Shown here one piece after another: positions 1 through 9,327 of a stretch of 64,000 nucleotides of DNA. The stretch's first letter is position 1. Each line of letters begins with the position of its first letter. The position numbers and the translations under genes are program-made. The DNA is taken from positions 3,679,853-3,743,852 of the forward strand of contig NC_090178.1 of assembly GCF_024679245.1 (NCBI RefSeq), in the 5' to 3' direction. This DNA is from Pseudorasbora parva. Its lineage: Eukaryota > Chordata > Actinopteri > Cypriniformes > Gobionidae. The notes under the pieces were generated by a model. The model was not told the origin of the DNA, did no database searches, and worked only from the letters and a program-made list of their open reading frames with translations.

Positions 1-1068
1 ATAAAAGCATGTTAACCAGATTAGCATGCTAACACAACTTAATGCTTAATGTATCTTATGCTTAACCTGATAGCTGAAGAGCCACATTGGAAAGAATGGC
101 ATCTGGTTAGCATGCTAAGCTAGCTACCATAAGGCAACAAACACAGGCAGGGTCAACTTTGGAGAAACTGAAAAAATGGTTTAATTCACTTCAATTTGGT
201 GGCTGTCACATTGTTGGAAAATACCAAATGAGGTATTGTGGGAATAGGCATAAACCAAGGAACATCATGACATAACTTTCTCTCTGGAACACTAGGTGGC
301 ACTGTGTTCAAAATACCCAGGAACCTTCAAGACAGCCTGATGATGATACTTGCCAAATTTTTATGCAGATATGTCAAATCGTTTGAAATATAATGGTGTA
401 TAAAATAGTTCATGATTTTTTGATAAACTGTTCAAAAGTTATTAGCAAAAATAGCCCTCATGGCCTGTAGGTATTCCCAAATTTGGCATGGACGCTTAGA
501 TCATGGTTTTGCTGTAGCGTACCAATTTTTATTCCGATTGATCAAAGTTTGGCCGAGATACGGCCTCTGAACCAATTTTGGGTCGACCTCGTGAAGTTCT
601 CAACACTATAACTTTTGAACAAATGTAAATAAAAAAATATTGGACAAAATTAAGGAGTAGCAAAAATACGGAATGTACTTTCAAAATGGCCCCTACTGTA
701 ATGGCTGGATGCAGAATGTTTAATGTGATCAGCATCTAGATCAAGTTTTATTTTTCTATATCAAGTGGTTGAAAAGTTAAAACCGTTTCCATATTGAATG
801 TTTGAACTGGTGGTGGCGCTATAGAGTTTTTCCTGGACAGACCAAATTTGGTCAAATTAGTTTTCTTTACCATCACTACAAGTGTGCCAAATTTCAACTT
901 TTTCCTACTTACGGTTCATATGGCTGCCAATGACTCCCATTTGGGAAGAATGATAATTAAGTATAACTTACAGATACAATCGAGACTACAGCTCCTTTGG
1001 GGCTTGGTGTGGTTAATTGCCTCTAATACTACATCAAAACAACTCATGCAATGAGAACCGCTCCTGAC
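1..1068. other. efhb intron, repeat-like noncoding sequence
   Basis: No exon was recognised here; the next efhb exon, carrying the calcium loop, must lie further left. The sequence is AT-rich with repeated ttagcatgcta motifs near 20-120 and looks like an old dispersed repeat. The open frames are not supported. Confidence 0.5.
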
Positions 1069-1223
1069 CTTGTCGTAGAATCTGAACGCTTCTAGTAACG
1101 AGCTGAAGGTCTGGTAGTTGGACCTCTTGAGGTGCTGGCGAACAGCGCTGACAAGCGTTCGCTGTCTGTCTTTACCTTTCAGGTTCTCACCAGGTGGAGT
1201 CTGATGCAGAAGCTCACCTACAC
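1069..1223 (-). CDS. efhb: efhb coding exon 8, start of EF-hand region
   Basis: The acceptor is cccctcag at 1225-1224 and the donor gtcagg starts at 1068. The 155-nt exon, phase 1 to 0, encodes [30 protein letters not shown] and [17 protein letters not shown]. The last residues are the entering helix of the first EF-hand, so the intron splits that hand before its calcium loop. Confidence 0.88.
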
Positions 1224-4200
1224 CTGAGGGGAAAAAACAGGAAGAACTACTGTATAGATGGATGAAACTGGTCAAGAACATGCATGGATCAATGTCCTAA
1301 ATATAGGCTTCATATTCTTTATTTAAAACACCATGAATCTTCATACCAGGGATGGAAATTAGCACCCGCCACCAGCCAAATGCGGGTGATTTTGCGTTGT
1401 GGCGGGTAAACTCGCTTCACCTACCGGCCACCGTGGCGGGTAAATAAAAATAGCATACTATTTCCCCTCTTTATAAACTGTGTTCAGTGAATGCGAGTGC
1501 GGCCGCACTATGCATGTCCGAATATGACCAGATGTTTTCGCCGTCATTACCCGGATGTAGTGCCAGAAGACGCGAATAATAACCATAATAACTCGCGCGC
1601 ACTGAGAGAAGATCCGTCACTGTCATCCGGAAGCGCGCACCCGTCTCACAGCGCGCAAATATTGAGTTCTCTTTCAAGTCTTGTGCTTAAACGGACAAAC
1701 TCACACAAAAAGTATGCCAACATGTTCATCTTGATGAGTATTCTAGCAGACATAGTTTTGCTAGAATACTCATCAAGTATTGATGAGTATAGTCTGAATA
1801 TGCCTTAAGTGAACTTTATACAGTCGTGAAAGATGACGCATATCCCTCTATTAGGTCTTAAAGGGGCAGTAGCTTTTACTGCTATGTTTAATGTCAAACA
1901 AACGATAAGGACATCACTCACTGCTCTTGATTGAATAGCTTTTGTAAGTTTAATAAGGAATAATCTTTCATTTAAACAGTTAAATATGCAGTTATTTTAC
2001 ATTTGATTACTTTATTACATCTCTGTAGTCTAGTAGACCTGTACATTATTATTTAATGTACACATGAGTGAGATCAAGTTAAACATTTTACTTTGAATTT
2101 TATTTTATACTGTTTGATGTTGCAATGTGCTAAATAAATATTTGCATAATTTGTAATTGATTTATTATTTGAAACTTTAATATTAATTAATGCAATTGCA
2201 ATGCCTTGATTTTTAGTAAAGTTACTCAGTCATAGCATTAGCCATAAATGCAATGGATAATTGGCATAATTTCTTTTAGTGCTTCGGTTTCAGCCAATAA
2301 TTTTTATTTCGATGCATCCCTACTGACAATGTTCTGCTCGGTATGTCGTCAACACGCTTCAGAAGATGCCAAAACTAGTAGTTTCATTGTTGGTACTAAA
2401 AACCTAAAACTGGAAGCCATAAAAGAATCATCCAAATGCCACATCCAGGTTAAAAAAAAAGAGAGAGAACATAGAGCCCTACTCATTTAATGAAATGTAT
2501 ATCAGTTCATGGTTTGTGTGTGTATAAGAGTGAAAAAATGTCAGTATTTCATTGAGATTTGAGATTAAATAAACAGCTTAAGTATTGTAGAGCTTGTAGT
2601 ATTAATTTTCACGTGCAGTTACACATTGTCGGTTAAAAACAAGAAAGTGGCTGGTAAAAACATTGAGTGGCTGGTAGATTTTGAAATCCACCAGCCACAG
2701 TGGCCGGTGGACAAAAAAGTTAATTTCCATCCCTGCTTCATACAGCGCTCTCGGTTTCCTACTGATTACAGGAATGTCCAAGCTGAAATTTGATGCATTT
2801 CACACCAAGAAAGAATAAATCATAAAATCTCTTCAATAGTTGCTGCTAATTTATTTCTAACAGATCAAACTCAGAACGTGACAGACGATTGAAATTACCA
2901 AAGCTGTCAGGTTTCATCAAGACTCCGAATGTGTGATCACTGGGAACGTTTAATGTCTCTGCAATTCTATAAATTAATGCACAGACAGAAAAGATGATTT
3001 ACACAGTGGCAGAAACTGAGAACATGTCATTAGTATTTAACAAAAATGCTCTTAATCAGACTTACGGATCATGAACTTTGCCTGTTTGTGGCTGAGTCTT
3101 CTCTCTGAAGTCGTCGCAGCGCTTCGAAACTAATCTTGCGCTGTTGTGCCTTAAGACATGAAGATTAATTAATTGTTCATTTCTGATAATGTTGTCAGTC
3201 TCATTGTCATATTAGTTTGTCATTAAGAAAAATGTTTAAATGAAATATGAATTGCCATTATAAACTGAACATTCATTCATAATAGCTGTCATAATAGTTA
3301 AACTGTCAACTCTGTTACCTTCTGGAGGCGTAGCAATAAATGACAATAATATCAATTTTCTTTACCTAAATATTTCTCTCTTAAACTCCGTGGACCCTGT
3401 GCAGGGTCCAGAAAGACATCGTCATGTGTATACTTTACATTTTAAATGTCTGTGGAGGAGCTATGATATGTGGTTCTCATTTGAAAGCTTAGAGTCACTA
3501 CTTTCTGGAGATATGCATCACTTTGGCATTTGTTTTAGGCAAAGTAATGTATTTATACTAAATTACTCTGGTGCCATTTCCGCCTGGATTTGGCCTACCC
3601 AAATTGAAAAGCTCCCATACACACATACAGTGGGTTAAGTTCAAAATGTTGGTGTCATTTTACAGGAAACCCTTTAAAGTTACATAAAACACTGCTAAAA
3701 GTCAAACATGTAAGTATATGTTGTCTAAGCTGTTATATTTGGGTAGGCCAAATCCAGGCGGAAATCCCCAAAAATAGCCCTGGAGTTTAAGCGGTTAAGG
3801 TGCTTGTGTGTGTGTACAGTACAACATTACATGAGCGAGTCACTGGGCCAGTGGAGAGATCTAGAGATGTTTCTCCCATCATTGTAATGAGGCGTAGGGA
3901 CACCAAACCTACTTTCTCTCCCATAGTGACTCCAATTGTACTTCCTGTCCACACGCTCACCTGCAACAGCGAGACGACAAATGCTGTCAATCGACTTTTT
4001 CCACACAAAACTTCAAAACCAACTAAAAAAACATTATAGATCTTAGTCAGGGTTGCACCATATTTAACACTCATCCCTCGCACTGTGTAACAAATCCTTT
4101 TCTATAAACAGTTGAACTAAAGACCTAGACCTCTAAATGGGCTGCAGTCTAACTGACCTACAAAGTATGATCCGTGTGAGCGGATGTAGTGCTGATGTCC

Positions 4201-6975
4201 CTCATCTGCTTCCTCCTCCACCTGGTGTGCGGTTTTGGGTGGATTGATGACATCACCACCATTAGTACCTGTATTTAAAAGAATTCACGCTACTATTAAT
4301 GAGGAGATTCATGAACATGCAACTGAAGTTTCACTATAGCTGTGTCTCAAATGACACACTTTACCAGGGGTCCCCAAACTCGGTCCTGGACGGCCACTGT
4401 TCTGCAGAATTTAGCTCCAACCCCAATCAAACACACCTGAACCAGCTAATCAATGGGTGCGCTTACATGCACACCAGTAATCTGATAACTCGCAAATATC
4501 ATCTTATTGAAATAGCCAGTTTTCCCCGTTTACATCGAAACCAGTAAACTGACAATGCAAGTAAACCGCGTTTACATGACTTTATTAATAAACCAGGTTA
4601 TTACCTTGTAGTGACATCAAAAATAATAATGTCTGACAAATAGTCTTCCAAATGTTACATCAGTTGTGATGTTAAGTAAAGCTTGCAACGTGTCATTTGG
4701 GACATTTTTCGGCTCATATTAATCTCTCATGCAGTTCCAGATGCAGCGTTTTGACTGAACCTCTTCTACTTCTACTGCATGAGATGACAACACATCTTTA
4801 CAATTTTCTGGGTCTTAAAAGAGTCTGCGTTTGTGATTTATATGTCCTTATTTAATGCAAAACACTCGCTGGATGCATTTAAATCTGCTCCAAGTTTGCG
4901 TTTTTGTCCCCTACCACACATGCGCACTTCAATAAGCCGACAGAAAGCAGGTTAATGTGTTTACATGCAGCCCGAAATCGGGGTAAGAGGCAAAAAATGA
5001 CCTGTGTCGACCGGTTTATGCTTACGCCGTTTATGACCTTACTCTGATAAAAGAAAACGGGTTACCACGTTTACATGACCATGCTCATTGTCGGTTTATT
5101 AGGCATAATCGACTTAAGAACGTGCATGTAAACGCACCCATCGTCTTTATAGGCCCTAGTAAGATGCTGATTAGCTGGTTAAGGTGTGTTGGATTGGGTT
5201 TGGAGCTAAACTCTGCAGGACAGTGGCCCTCCAGGAACGAGTTTGGGGACCCCTGCACTATACAATATGCACTTAAACACTATATACTCAACTGGGTCGT
5301 GTGTACATTTTATAAGATTCAGTTATTAAATATCAGAGTTTAATGCCTCTTCCACCTCCACTACATAATTAAAGCTCCAACTTTCCACACTTCATTTTTC
5401 GGTTAATTAAGTGGATCATCCGGATCTTTTGTCATTTTCAGTGAACACACTACTCACACTATTAATGCCACAAAACGTCATAGAATAGCGCATTGGGAAT
5501 GGGATGCACTTACACTCGAGCGTTGTGACACCGAAAGCCGTTTTCTCAGGGTCAAGCCAGCTTGGTAAACCAGGGCCTTGAACATGTGACCTTCCAAGAG
5601 GTGTTTTCTGGGTAATTTCCTGAAGCTGACACAGCCTCTCTTGGAAGCGTGTTTTTAGTGCAGGGTTAATTACTGATCCAGCCTGAAAATATGCAACGCA
5701 CAAAAGAACAATATCCGTTATATCTGCGAATGATGTAGCCGATGCGCTTTTAATTGAGAAGAAAAAAAAAGCTTATAAATGAATTGTTTGCTTGCTTTTC
5801 TCTAAACATTTTTCTTTTCTTTTGATTTTGAGTGAAAGATGAATTGACCTGTTTTGTTAATGTAAAAACAGTTTGACCATCAAGCAATAAGAACAAACAC
5901 ATCCCTAAAAGACTTGACAATGATGTCTTACGTTAACGGATGATTTAGTGTTCACTCCATGGACTAGCGTGCTAGCAATGTCAGGGTCATTTGCTTTTCC
6001 ATGGAAGACCCGAACCGTCCCAACAGGCGGCCGAGCGGAACTGACAAACTTTCTTACCACAGGTGGAGTTGCAGTCTATATAAAATAAATATGCATATAA
6101 ACATACAAGTATGTATATTTAGTACCGGTCAAAAGTTTGAAATCATTACTATTTTAATTGTTTTTGAAAGAAGTCACCACTGCTTCTCAAGGCTGCATTT
6201 GCTATATCAAAAATACAGAAAGAAAAACCCTGTAATAATGTGAAATATTCCTTCAGAGTAAATCTGCTGTTTTCTATGTGAATATATAGTAAAGTGTAAT
6301 TTATTCCTGTGATCAAAGCTGAATTTATCATCATTACTCCAGTCTTCAGTGTCAGATGATCCTTCACTAATCATTCTCACATGAGGATTTATTATCAATG
6401 TTAGAAACAATGTTGATTAATATATAGTTTTTTGGAACCTATGATACTTTTTTCAGAATTCATTGATGAATAAAAAGTTTTAAAGGAACAGCCTTTACTA
6501 TCACTTTTTATCAATTTAACACATCCTTGCTGAATAAACGTATTCATTTATTTAAAATAAAAAGGGAAAAATATACTGACCCCAAACTTTTGAACGTTCG
6601 TGTATATTGCTACAAAAGATTTCTATTTTAAATAAATGCAGTTATTTTTTAAACTTTTAATTACTCAAAGAATCCTGAAAAAAAGTATCGCAGTTTATTT
6701 TAAAAAAAAAAATGCTGTTTCCAACTTTGATAACAAATCCTCATATAAGAATGATTAGTAAAGGATCATGTGACACTGAAGACTGGAGTGATGATGATAA
6801 ATTCAGCTTTGACCACAGGAATGAATTACACTTATATTCATTATATTCACATTTTAAATTGTAATATTTCACAATATAACTTTTTTTAATCAAATAAATG
6901 CAGCCTTAATGAGCATAGACTCTCAAACTTCTCAAAAACATTACAAGTAGTAAAGTTAATAGTTTCCAAACTTTT

Positions 6976-7052
<77 letters not shown>

Positions 7053-7342
7053 TTTGTATATTAATCTTGTATGAATGGCCCACCCGTGGTGTAATTTCCT
7101 GCAGACAAGTCTTAGTTCTGTCTCCTACTGGAATAAGCTTCCCTGCCTTCAAGTGTAAATGAACATATTGAGCATTTCATATTTGTTGCACAATAATAGT
7201 CGTATTTGTCAAAGATAAAACATGAGAAATAGAAATTGAGAAAGATTATACTGAGAAATAATTAGTCATACGGTACCGCGCGGATGGTTGGAAACGTGTC
7301 TCTGCGTCTCCGGGTGGATGCATTCCTCTCGATGAGACTCAT
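1069..7342 (-). CDS. efhb: efhb, EF-hand domain family member B (CFAP21), 5' eight coding exons; gene runs off the left edge
   Basis: Eight exons join on the minus strand with matching phases: 7342-7277, 6075-5932, 5682-5514, 4268-4158, 3960-3831, 3149-3066, 2966-2899 and 1223-1069, giving 927 nt or 309 codons with no stop. The product resembles vertebrate EFHB, known as a microtubule inner protein of ciliary doublets that is also reported to modulate store-operated calcium entry. Recognisable blocks are [14 protein letters not shown] (residues about 53-66), [19 protein letters not shown] and KGKDRQR followed by [17 protein letters not shown], which leads into the first EF-hand. The calcium-binding loops themselves lie beyond position 1. 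The N-terminus is much shorter than the long disordered one of mammalian EFHB, so a longer 5' form cannot be excluded. It is divergent with rab5a. Family call is from remembered similarity plus synteny. Confidence 0.87.
1347..2735. mobile_element. hAT-like nonautonomous transposon with perfect 8-bp target duplication
   Basis: The left end is CAGGGATGGAAATTA and the right end TTAATTTCCATCCCTG, inverted copies of each other. The 8-bp cttcatac stands immediately outside both ends (1339-1346 and 2736-2743). CAGGG termini and an 8-bp duplication are typical of hAT elements. No transposase frame is intact. It lies in the efhb intron between exons 8 and 7. A second, left-truncated relative is at about 14.2-15.2 kb. 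Confidence 0.88.
2899..2966 (-). CDS. efhb: efhb coding exon 7
   Basis: The acceptor is ttatag at 2968-2967 and the donor gtaatt starts at 2898. The 68-nt exon encodes [17 protein letters not shown] and KPDSF, matching the IAETMNVP..TFG segment of the family. Confidence 0.85.
3066..3149 (-). CDS. efhb: efhb coding exon 6
   Basis: The acceptor is cttaag at 3151-3150 and the donor gtaagt starts at 3065. The 84-nt exon, phase 2 to 2, encodes [19 protein letters not shown] then GKVHDP, matching the FVSKRADDFKEK segment of EFHB. Confidence 0.85.
3381..3800. repeat. Dispersed element family, copy 1 (GGAGTTTAAG ends)
   Basis: The right part (tgggtaggccaaatccaggc) is an inverted copy of sequence at 3585-3610 (tggatttggcctacccaaat), with terminal ttaaactcc / ggagtttaa. 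Related copies occur at about 27.35-28.09 and 28.68-29.11 kb. It lies in efhb intron sequence next to exon 5. The family name is not known to me. Confidence 0.6.
3831..3960 (-). CDS. efhb: efhb coding exon 5
   Basis: The acceptor is gttgcag at 3962-3961 and the donor gtaatg starts at 3830. The 130-nt exon, phase 1 to 2, encodes RKYNWSHYG followed by [14 protein letters not shown], equivalent to the GIPTP..NDGRN block of EFHB. Without it the flanking exons would join out of frame and hit a stop, so it is required. Confidence 0.87.
4158..4268 (-). CDS. efhb: efhb coding exon 4
   Basis: The acceptor is atacag at 4270-4269 and the donor gtcagt starts at 4157. The 111-nt exon, phase 1 to 1, reads [20 protein letters not shown] and ends SHGSYFVG. 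It matches the EFHB segment that contains NPPKTAEEV in mammals. Confidence 0.85.
   Translation of the reverse strand, partial: VLMVVMSSIHPKPHTRWRRKQMRDISTTSAHTDHTL
4365..5255. mobile_element. hAT-like element (CAGGGGTCC ends) carrying a nested element
   Basis: The ends are CAGGGGTCCCCAAACTCG and CGAGTTTGGGGACCCCTG, an essentially perfect inverted repeat that continues into further matching sequence. The flanks are cactttac and cactatac, an 8-bp duplication with one difference. A second element (4455-5139) sits inside and has pushed the two halves apart. The whole is in the efhb intron between exons 4 and 3. Confidence 0.87.
4455..5139. mobile_element. Nested TIR element (GGGTGCG..TTACATGCAC ends)
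   Basis: The left end gggtgcgcttacatgcac is mirrored by the right end gtgcatgtaaacgcaccc, and the interior repeats variants of 'gtttacatg'. It is entirely inside the hAT-like element 4365-5255. No protein frame is recognised. The superfamily is unclear. Confidence 0.75.
5514..5682 (-). CDS. efhb: efhb coding exon 3
   Basis: The acceptor is ttttcag at 5684-5683 and the donor gtaagt starts at 5513. The 169-nt exon (phase 0 to 1) encodes [17 protein letters not shown], then [16 protein letters not shown] and [10 protein letters not shown], a family-typical pattern of short conserved turns. Confidence 0.87.
5932..6075 (-). CDS. efhb: efhb coding exon 2
   Basis: The AG acceptor is at 6077-6076 and the GT donor at 5931-5930; the exon is 144 nt, phase 0 to 0. 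It encodes PPVVRKF and the conserved [14 protein letters not shown] block, the strongest EFHB signature in this half of the protein. Confidence 0.88.
6121..6975. repeat. Dispersed cyprinid repeat, two adjacent inverted copies
   Basis: Both copies share the block gatcaaagctgaatttatca and cagtgtca(c)atgatccttc, in opposite orientation around 6.6 kb. The same block recurs at about 22.1-22.4, 47.0-47.2 and 48.4-48.6 kb and in part at 56.1 kb. The short frames it produces in several places are repeat artefacts. It lies in the intron between efhb exons 2 and 1. Confidence 0.7.
6977..7048. repeat. (AC)36 microsatellite
   Basis: An uninterrupted AC run of 72 bases in the efhb intron next to the dispersed repeat. 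Confidence 0.98.
7277..7342 (-). CDS. efhb: efhb coding exon 1 (predicted start)
   Basis: The ATG is at 7342-7340 and reads [20 protein letters not shown] before a GT donor at 7276. The exon ends in phase 0, which matches the next exon. The start is a prediction: it is the only ATG found that splices in frame to the certain exon at 6075 and lies just downstream of the promoter-like sequence near 7.47 kb. Confidence 0.55.
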
Positions 7343-7461
7343 GCTTAATACAAACTCACAGGTTTACAACCGATTAACACCATTTAACCATTCAAACAAA
7401 AAGCAACTGCAGCCCTAATGACAAAAGTTTACAAACATGGCGCGGTGTTTGTTTACCTTCT

Positions 7462-7474
7462 GTTGTCTAGCAAC
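7462..7474. promoter_or_regulatory. Candidate RFX X-box at the efhb promoter
   Basis: GTTGTCTAGCAAC fits the X-box pattern RYYNYY N1-3 RRNRAC with a one-base spacer and is close to palindromic. It lies 120 bases upstream of the predicted efhb ATG. RFX factors drive many ciliary genes through such sites, and EFHB is a ciliary protein, so the position makes sense. Function is inferred from the motif only. Confidence 0.6.
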
Positions 7475-7774
7475 GCGCTGGAGAATGACGGACACCTGTC
7501 ACTAAATCTCTCTGAATAAATCCCGTTTCTTTGCTACTCTACAATTAACTTAAGCGATATTGTTTATATACCTACAACGAATACAATACGCTTTTAATCG
7601 AAAAAGGCTTGTGAATAAATAAATTATTGTTTTGAAAAGGAGATTTAATAATTCTTTTTTCAAAAGGCTTAAAGGGATAGTTCAACCAAAAATGAAAATT
7701 ACCCCATGATTTACTCTCCCTCAAGTCATTCTAGGTGTGTATGACGTTATTCTTTCAGACAAAAACAACTGGAG

Positions 7775-7775
<1 letters not shown>

Positions 7776-7849
<74 letters not shown>
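7776..7849. repeat. (TA)n microsatellite
   Basis: About 37 TA units followed by a T run, inside the left arm of the foldback element. Confidence 0.97.
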
Positions 7850-7856
<7 letters not shown>

Positions 7857-8019
7857 TTTTAAATGTCCTGGCTGACTGGCTGTTTCTGTTTTGAAGTCCA
7901 TAAAACTGCATCTATCCATCAAAAGTAATAAACAGGATAAACAGTTGTTCCGGAAATTCCCACTGCACGCAGTAGGATAGCGCTACAACCAACCAGAGCG
8001 CTATCAGTGGTGCAAACTT

Positions 8020-8345
8020 TTATGATGGATAGATGCACTCTTATGATGAGCGGCTGCACTTGATGATGGATGCACTTTTATGATTGATTGCTTCCCTTTT
8101 ATGATGGACAGATGCACTTTTATGATGGACAGATGCACTTCTATGAAAGACAGATGCACTTTTATGATGGACAGATGCACTTTTATGATGGACAGATGCA
8201 CTTCTATGATGGACCGATGCACTTCTATGATGGACAGATGCACTTCTATGATGGACAGATGCACTTTTATGATGGACAGATGCACTTTTATGATGGACAG
8301 ATGCACTTTTATGATGGACAGATGTACTTGACAGATGCACTTTTA
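8020..8345. repeat. 21-bp minisatellite (atgatggacagatgcactttt)
   Basis: About a dozen tandem copies of a 21-bp unit with small changes (tttta/tctat, gacag/gaccg); the period divides by three, so every frame stays open on both strands and yields false open frames such as repeated MMDRCTF. It forms the core of the foldback 7673-9039. Confidence 0.93.
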
Positions 8346-8348
8346 TGC

Positions 8349-8870
8349 TAGCCTAGAAATCTAGACGCACCCTAGCGGCAGCAAATTTAATCTGCCCTGA
8401 GTGTCGTCTAGCAACTCTCAATACCCTTCTGAGCTGTAATCGCCTGACTCTTGCCGGGCCAATCACATCGTTTATAGAGTCGGTGGGCGGGGCAATAATG
8501 ACGACGGCCGAATTGCGTTTGCGTGCTTCTAGTAAACACAGAAATTGGCGAACGGCGGTCTTTCGAATCAGCTTTGACCGCGACTCTGGAAGACTTGGAG
8601 TTAAGCTTTTCTCTGAGAAAAGAACAAAGAACGGCACTGAAGTCATTCTTAAAAAGGGAAGATGTGTTCAGAGTTTTGCCGACCGGATACGGCGAATGTT
8701 TAATCTATCAACAAGCTCCGCTTCACCTTCGTTGCTCTGGTTGGTGTAGCGCTATCCTATCGCGTGCAGAGGGAGTTTGAAAGACGACCGTTTATCCGCC
8801 CCTCGGATTGAGCTGTCAATGGTGAGTTTCCAGACCAAACATCTGGATGTGGGTCTGGCTTGTCAGGCTA
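8349..8870 (+). mobile_element. 9-bp-duplication TIR element, copy 1
   Basis: It begins TAGCCTAGAAATCTAGACGC and ends GGCTTGTCAGGCTA; the outer six bases are perfect inverted repeats and the next ~18 are imperfect. The 9-bp cttttatgc flanks both ends (8340-8348, 8871-8879). It is present in three more places (34457, 39452 and 58365). The interior has an inverted-CCAAT/GC-box-like stretch and an open frame starting MTTAELRLRASSKHRNW that is open in three of the four copies. It is inserted in the minisatellite of the foldback. A 9-bp duplication fits Mutator-like elements, but the superfamily is not proven. Confidence 0.87.
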
Positions 8871-9209
8871 CTTTTATGCACTTCAAAACAGAAACAACCA
8901 TTCACTGCCATTGTAAAGCTAGGATTAGCCAGGACAACTCCGATTGTATTCGTCTTAAAGAAGAACGTCATATACACCAAGGATGACTTGAGGGTGCATC
9001 AATCATGGGCTAATTGTAATTTGTGGGAGAACCATCCCTTTAATAAATGTTGTATAATGAACAAACTTGCAAAACTTTAATTTCAAAAGATAATTATCCA
9101 GAGCAATCAAAAGTATAAAGAATAAAGCAAAAGTACATTTTTACATGTTTACAAAACATTACACGAAATTATAACCCATTGTGTTATGAAAAAAACATTG
9201 CGTTATGTC

Positions 9210-9327
9210 AGACGCGCTAATGTGATTGGTCGAATTCTCTCCAATGCGTCTGACGTCAGAACCAGTCATCCGATCCGTCATCATCAGTTTTGACGCAAAG
9301 GGGAAGTTGGGAGGAACCGAGAGGAAG
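9210..9327 (+). promoter_or_regulatory. rab5a: Predicted rab5a promoter and noncoding first exon
   Basis: This is a CpG-containing stretch in an otherwise AT-rich region, with an inverted CCAAT box (gattggt, 9224-9230), a full palindromic CRE (tgacgtca, 9251-9258) and a purine-rich run ending gaggaag before a GT donor at 9328. RAB5A in other vertebrates has a noncoding first exon spliced to the exon with the ATG, and an acceptor at 11481-11482 suits this. The transcription start is not visible. Confidence 0.45.

Larger units (their letters stand above)
7673..9039. mobile_element. TTAA-target foldback element with long inverted arms, in the efhb/rab5a intergenic region
   Basis: TTAA flanks both ends (7669-7672, 9040-9043). 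The left arm (from agggatagttcaaccaaaaa to about 7925) is matched by the inverse of the right arm (about 8873-9039), including the shared blocks 'ccctcaagtcat', 'tatgacgtt' and 'tgtttctgttttgaagt'. The centre holds an AT run, a 21-bp minisatellite and a separate transposon (8349-8870). It has no coding capacity of its own. Similar ends occur at 33.88/35.40 kb and as single ends elsewhere. Confidence 0.83.

Noticed and set aside
3381..4157. Idea that efhb lacks an exon and is a broken gene
   Set aside because: A phase-matching exon at 3960-3831 with the expected GVPTP..NDGRN block was found on closer reading.
8004..8351. Overlapping open frames on both strands reading VHHKSAS / MMDRCTF repeats
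   Set aside because: They are produced by a 21-bp tandem repeat whose period divides by three; there is no unique sequence, start context or splice signal.
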